The notes below the pieces were generated by a model. The model worked only from the letters and a program-made list of their open reading frames with translations, was not told the DNA's origin and ran no database searches. Below are positions 60,081-64,000 of a stretch of DNA of 64,000 nucleotides, piece by piece. Within the stretch, counting starts at the first letter, position 1, and each line of letters starts with the position of its first letter. The stretch is from positions 8,122,001-8,186,000 of the forward strand of contig NC_088323.1 of the NCBI RefSeq assembly GCF_910592395.1, given 5' to 3'. A program made the position numbers and the translations under genes. Source of the DNA: Lineus longissimus. Lineage: Eukaryota; Nemertea; Pilidiophora; Heteronemertea; Lineidae.

Positions 60081-60537
60081 ATCATGTAGGAGCCAGTTTT
60101 CGCGGGTCTTATCACTAAGTGCAGATTTACTAGCTTCCAGCGATTCCATACACGCAAAAGCTTATTTATTACGAAATTTGAGATCAATAACGAAATATCT
60201 GGGGTGCTGCGTGGATGTTTTAAGCGTGAATTAATCTTGAAATCGCTCACTGAAAGATCGATGCAGACCAAAACAAATCCGAATCGGCTCCCCCATTTTC
60301 GCGGGTATTGCGCATGCGCGACTGATTGTTGTGTTTCTGTGTAGTGCATGATCCTAGGTATTGACCCAGTGTTTTGCTTGCCTGTTTAGGACGCATTTTG
60401 GGCGCTTTCTTTGCGGAACGAAATGAAAATCAAAAATCAGAAAATTTCTTCTCTGGAAACGAAGTGACGCGCGAGAAAACGGGAAAAAACGGGTTTTCGC
60501 GAAATTGGGGATGACTCGAAATTGGGGAGCAGCACCA
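60081..60537. mobile_element. Insertion inside HINE copy 6
   Basis: Compared with copy 5 (53395-53410, TAGGTACTTCTAGC read in reverse), the core is interrupted after GGTTGGTA and resumes at TACTTCTAGC, so TA is the likely target. The insert has no coding capacity; TTTTCGCGGG and TTTTCGCG words occur near both ends. Confidence 0.65.
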
Positions 60538-61005
60538 TACTTCTAGCAAAGGTGCATCATATATCCTCCGGGTTTTTGATTTGACCTCCTTTTCAAGGTC
60601 ACAGAGGTCAAAGTTTGCTGATTCACTGAACAGTAGCATGTTTCCTATCTATTTTAGCTAGAAGGTTTTAAACCAGTGTGGACATGTATCTGGGGATTGT
60701 CTATTCCACCCCTAAAATTTCGGCCGTTCGGACATCACATATGGCCGCCAGGCAGCCATCTTGAAAAATAAACACAGTACTATTACTCCGAAACTAATGA
60801 TCGCATTGCAACCAAATTTGATCTGGATGTATATCTATGTACTCTCTACTAAATCCTTGATTTTTTATCAAATGTGATAGCCAATATGGGTGCCAGGCGG
60901 GCATCTTGAAAAATTCTTAGTTTGGCCACCCGGGGGCCGCCAGGCAGCCATCTTGAAAAATAAACACAGTACTCATCTTATGAACCGAAGGAACAATACA
61001 TTGTT

Positions 61006-61248
61006 ATGGGTGATTTTAACATGAAATCAATAGGTGAAGGTGAAAACTATAATGCAAAGTTAGAAACCTTTATGTTTCAAGCATATAACTTCAGACAAAA
61101 CGTGTCCAAAAACACCACCAGCTATCAGTCCAAATGGGACCTTGTATTCACCAATCCTACTCCATCTGCCACTATTGACTTGGTCGATATAATAGACAAT
61201 TACTGGTCAGATCACAAAATTGTCTACTCTGCTTTGTCATACCTGTAG
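61006..61248 (+). pseudogene. Endonuclease-domain remnant of a Helentron or non-LTR element
   Basis: An 80-codon frame begins MGDFNMKS, has SYQSKWDLVFTN and ends IIDNYWSDHKIVYSALSYL. GDFN and SDHK are the metal and catalytic signature ends of APE-like endonucleases. The upstream part of the domain is missing. The frame stops about 120 bp before the element's 3' hairpin, and copy 2 keeps a related piece. Confidence 0.65.
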
Positions 61249-61534
61249 TCACCTCAATTAAATTCAACTTGCGCATTATTTTATCTCTCATGTAATTTCA
61301 TTGTAAAACATTACTTCATTTCTTTCTTACATTTAAAACCATGCTAATGCTTCATCCAAGTTCCCTTCAGAAGAGGTGAGCACAATGGCCCTGGCCATTT
61401 CATTTACAGATTAACTGTTGTTGGTTATTGCAAGAGGAGTCGTTGGCACATTTCAAGTCCAGGAAAGCACTTGCTGTTCCCACATTCAGAGTAAGGTGTG
61501 CTTACTCGTTTTACTGCTTTCCATTCCTGGAGAG

Positions 61535-61625
61535 CGTTATCAAATATCTGCCGCAAGGCAACAAATATCTGCCGCAAGGCGCTTCAAATATCTGCCGAAA
61601 GGCATCAAATATCTGCCGCACCATA
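61535..61625. repeat. Short tandem repeat, CAAATATCTGCCGCAAGG, four copies
   Basis: ATCAAATATCTGCCG(C/A)A recurs four times with spacings of about 20-25 bp. Confidence 0.75.
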
Positions 61626-62029
61626 TAAAGTTCATTTTGTTAACCAACTCTTTATCTTCTTTGTTGCCTCATAATAACGGTACCGACACACCCTTGCCTT
61701 CACCTATCCATTTCAGCTGAGCGCCAGGCCCTTGGGCCTCTTGTTGTCACACATATGCGATAGATCACAGTTAAATTAGCCCAAATAAGGGAAAGCAGGG
61801 TTGTGTCACAAATTATCTATTGTTACACATGCACACATAGGTTAACACATCTGTTTTAAAGTTGGATATATCTAAAACACCCTAGTGAGAATATTTCATT
61901 TTCATAATGGATTTAGCATCGTTCTCACCACAGAGGTTTGTGTGAGACAACCATTTACTGCTAGGGTTGGTGCAAAATGCAAAAAGCTTTTAAAACCACA
62001 TTATTCAATATTTGATTTGAGATGTTTTA

Positions 62030-62212
62030 GAATAGAAATTGATACCTCACTGTTGGTATTGATTGTCTCACTCTCACCCAAACCGCTCGGGTGAAGGTAA
62101 AATATTGACCAAAACCTCGGCTACGTCTCGGTGTCGGTCTACATTTTAGCTCCACCCTCGCGATTTGGGTTAGAAAACCAATATCTCCACTTCGGTATCA
62201 ATTCCTTAAACC
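62030..62212. mobile_element. MITE with AATTGATACC ends
   Basis: GAAATTGATACCTCACTG on the left mirrors CTTCGGTATCAATTCC on the right; a relative fragment is at 25738-25850. Confidence 0.55.
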
Positions 62213-64000
62213 ACACTGACTCTGTTGCGGGGGTTGTGTTTGTCGTTTTCATTGGAGGCGTTGAGAGGCGCTCTGCCTTGCAACCGGTATACCAGGTCCA
62301 TGAACTGCGTACTACTGGCCCACAGTAATGCGTGCTGCTAAATTCTCCCCGAGTTCCATCGTTCAGCCACAGTAATATGATATCTATGACGTCTTAGAGA
62401 ACTATAATTAAGTGCTGAAACTTGGTCAGCTCGACTCTGGAATGGTGAAATTTGAGCGACTTCAACAGGCAGACGGTGCATTGAAAACTTCCGAAAACTA
62501 TTCTATACCGAGCTACTTACTCTCAAGTTACTCCTCATGTATGTATCCATTATTGTTCTCCAAATCGGATCACAAATAGTCATTAATAAAAGTGCACAAA
62601 AAACCCAACGAGCACCACTGATGTAACAAAATGCCGAAAAGCTATATCATCTTGAAAGATCAGACGTGAACACAGCCTGCGGTGTGGAGTTTACTACAAG
62701 TACTGAAAGAGAGTGTGCAGTATCTATATTTGGTTAAATAGCAAGCCAGTTGCTAACCTGATTAGGTAATCTAGTTGTCAAAAACATAAATGGCTATATC
62801 TTCAAAATCGATGGAGCAAATTGCATGGGGTTTTCTGTATTGTATAAATTGTTAGGTGCACTTTTGAAAGCATCTTACAGCAGGAAATGGCAAGATACCT
62901 GGAGTTCTGGCCTTTAAAGCCAGGTTGGTAGACCAGGCCGCCCGGTCTATTCTGGTGTGGGCCAGGGGTACAGTACCATTCAAGTAGTGATAGGGTAATG
63001 GTTTTCAATGATGTATTAAATGTACATCATGTACAATGTACACAGGTGAACACCAAATGTAAAGAGTAAAGCTGGTGGCGTTCCATCCTGATGCATCAAA
63101 ATGTCAATTAATCAACTTTTCTCATAAGAGATAAGAGCTCGAGCTGTACCAGGCCTACCCCTGTGTTTGTGTAGACTTGCTAACTAAACAGTACAACCTC
63201 TCTAATGCGGACACCCATGGGACTGGGCGTTGGTGCCTCTACAAGCGTAGATCGTAGGCCGCCATCCCGAAAATTTCCAGTGACTCGCCCGCCAAGTTGC
63301 CATCCTTAACCGCCTTGCCGGATTTTTCACCCGCCAAGCCAAATAAAATTCACATATCTTCTCGTTTGATCCCGTTGTACCCTGTATATCAATTGAAAGA
63401 GACTGCTGATTTTACGCCAACAGCTATTATCATCCACCCGTGGCACACCTTCAAGCACTCTTTTTATCATAATTAAAAACAACCACCCCCACTCTGCCGC
63501 TAGCCGATCGTACAGGTGCGCTTTTGTCCACTCCCTTGACCTCGTTGCCAAGGATACGGGTGATTGTGATTGGCTGACCGTCGTCTGCCGGAACACGAGG
63601 ATAGTAATGGTAGTAGGCCCTACTGGCAGTACTGCCGTACCGGGTAATTGAGATGGCTGGCAGTCGGGTTGCGGTGGGATAATGATCGTTGAGTGACGGC
63701 GGATTGTTTATATGCGATATTTACGGCTGTGTTTGTGTAACTATTGGCTTTGATTTAAGCATGGCGGAGGTGAATTTAAAGAGGGCGGCTGCAAATTTAA
63801 CAGGGCGGGCTAATTTTAGACGGGGCGCATTTTCATTGCTCAAATTTAAACGGGGCGCTAGCGCCCTGTTTAAATGGCCTGGCGAGAACACTGAGACAGC
63901 GTACATCATTATAGTAATACTTGTTATTAGAGCACAAGGGGATAAACAACTCAATGGACTGCAATTAATGTTACAATATACAGTAGCTTGACAATGTGAT
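62213..64000. other. Gene-free right end
   Basis: Contains a one-ended TA-element fragment (about 63190-63235, ACAGTACAACCTCTCTAATG) and a palindrome around GGGGCGCTAGCGCCC at 63844-63874, flanked by GGGCGG-rich near-repeats (63770-63870). No gene seen. Confidence 0.45.

Larger units (their letters stand above)
59795..61405 (+). mobile_element. HINE-like element, copy 6, most complete, with endonuclease remnant
   Basis: Order on the plus strand: 5' hairpin AGCTCACCTCT...AGAGGTGAGCT, (GTC)n (59838-59878), core unit, an inserted segment (60081-60537), rest of the core unit, a 140-bp-type module (60740-60960), an endonuclease-like frame (61006-61248), then the 3' hairpin ATGGCCCTGGCCAT. Opposite in orientation to copies 1-5. 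Confidence 0.85.

Overview
The window is animal nuclear DNA. Its genes are split by GT-AG introns and packed among dispersed and nested repeats, and there are no operons. Four conserved animal genes can be rebuilt exon by exon with all splice phases agreeing. The repeat style (tRNA-derived SINEs, frequent TAGGCCTA and ACATGTA words, Helentron-like elements with tandem cores, many short TIR elements) suggests a marine invertebrate. An echinoderm or related deuterostome is my best guess, and a lophotrochozoan is not excluded.

Genes, left to right. ARL6IP6 (minus, 6584-10727, 4 exons, 361 aa) encodes a small multi-pass membrane protein. Head-to-head with it, 267 bp away, is CFAP210/CCDC173 (plus, 10995-19282, 9 exons, 550 aa), a coiled-coil protein of the ciliary microtubule lumen. 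The shared promoter holds an RFX X-box-like motif. HAGH, glyoxalase II (minus, 25556-28695, 5 exons, 255 aa from the conserved Met), has all visible metal ligands. AVL9 (minus, 33561-55300, 13 exons, 881 aa) is a DENN-related late-secretory protein with a very long central exon. A two-exon coding fragment of unknown identity lies at about 56600-57536 (plus). I saw no rRNA, functional tRNA or CRISPR.

The remainder is mostly mobile DNA. The main family has six copies: about 1012-2287, 8073-8758, 39141-41345, 42358-43504, 52580-53713 and, reversed, 59795-61405. Each has a hairpin at or near the ends, a (GAC)n tract in most copies, and a tandem core whose unit is about 300 bp. Two copies keep an endonuclease-like remnant (GDFN, SDHK) just before one terminal hairpin. 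I interpret them as Helentron-derived non-autonomous elements (HINEs). Other families include TA-flanked elements of about 180 bp, a 13-bp-TIR element clustered at 41987-45264, a TCCACCTATCA-ended element at 9359 and 31344, foldback elements ending TGGGTGAT, and several intronic MITEs. Nested insertions give exact boundaries in three places. Tandem arrays include an 18-bp minisatellite of about 32 copies at 21361-21935 and a 17-bp array near 6030-6290.

The four genes have no evident shared pathway; only ARL6IP6 and CFAP210 are likely to be co-regulated, through their common promoter.
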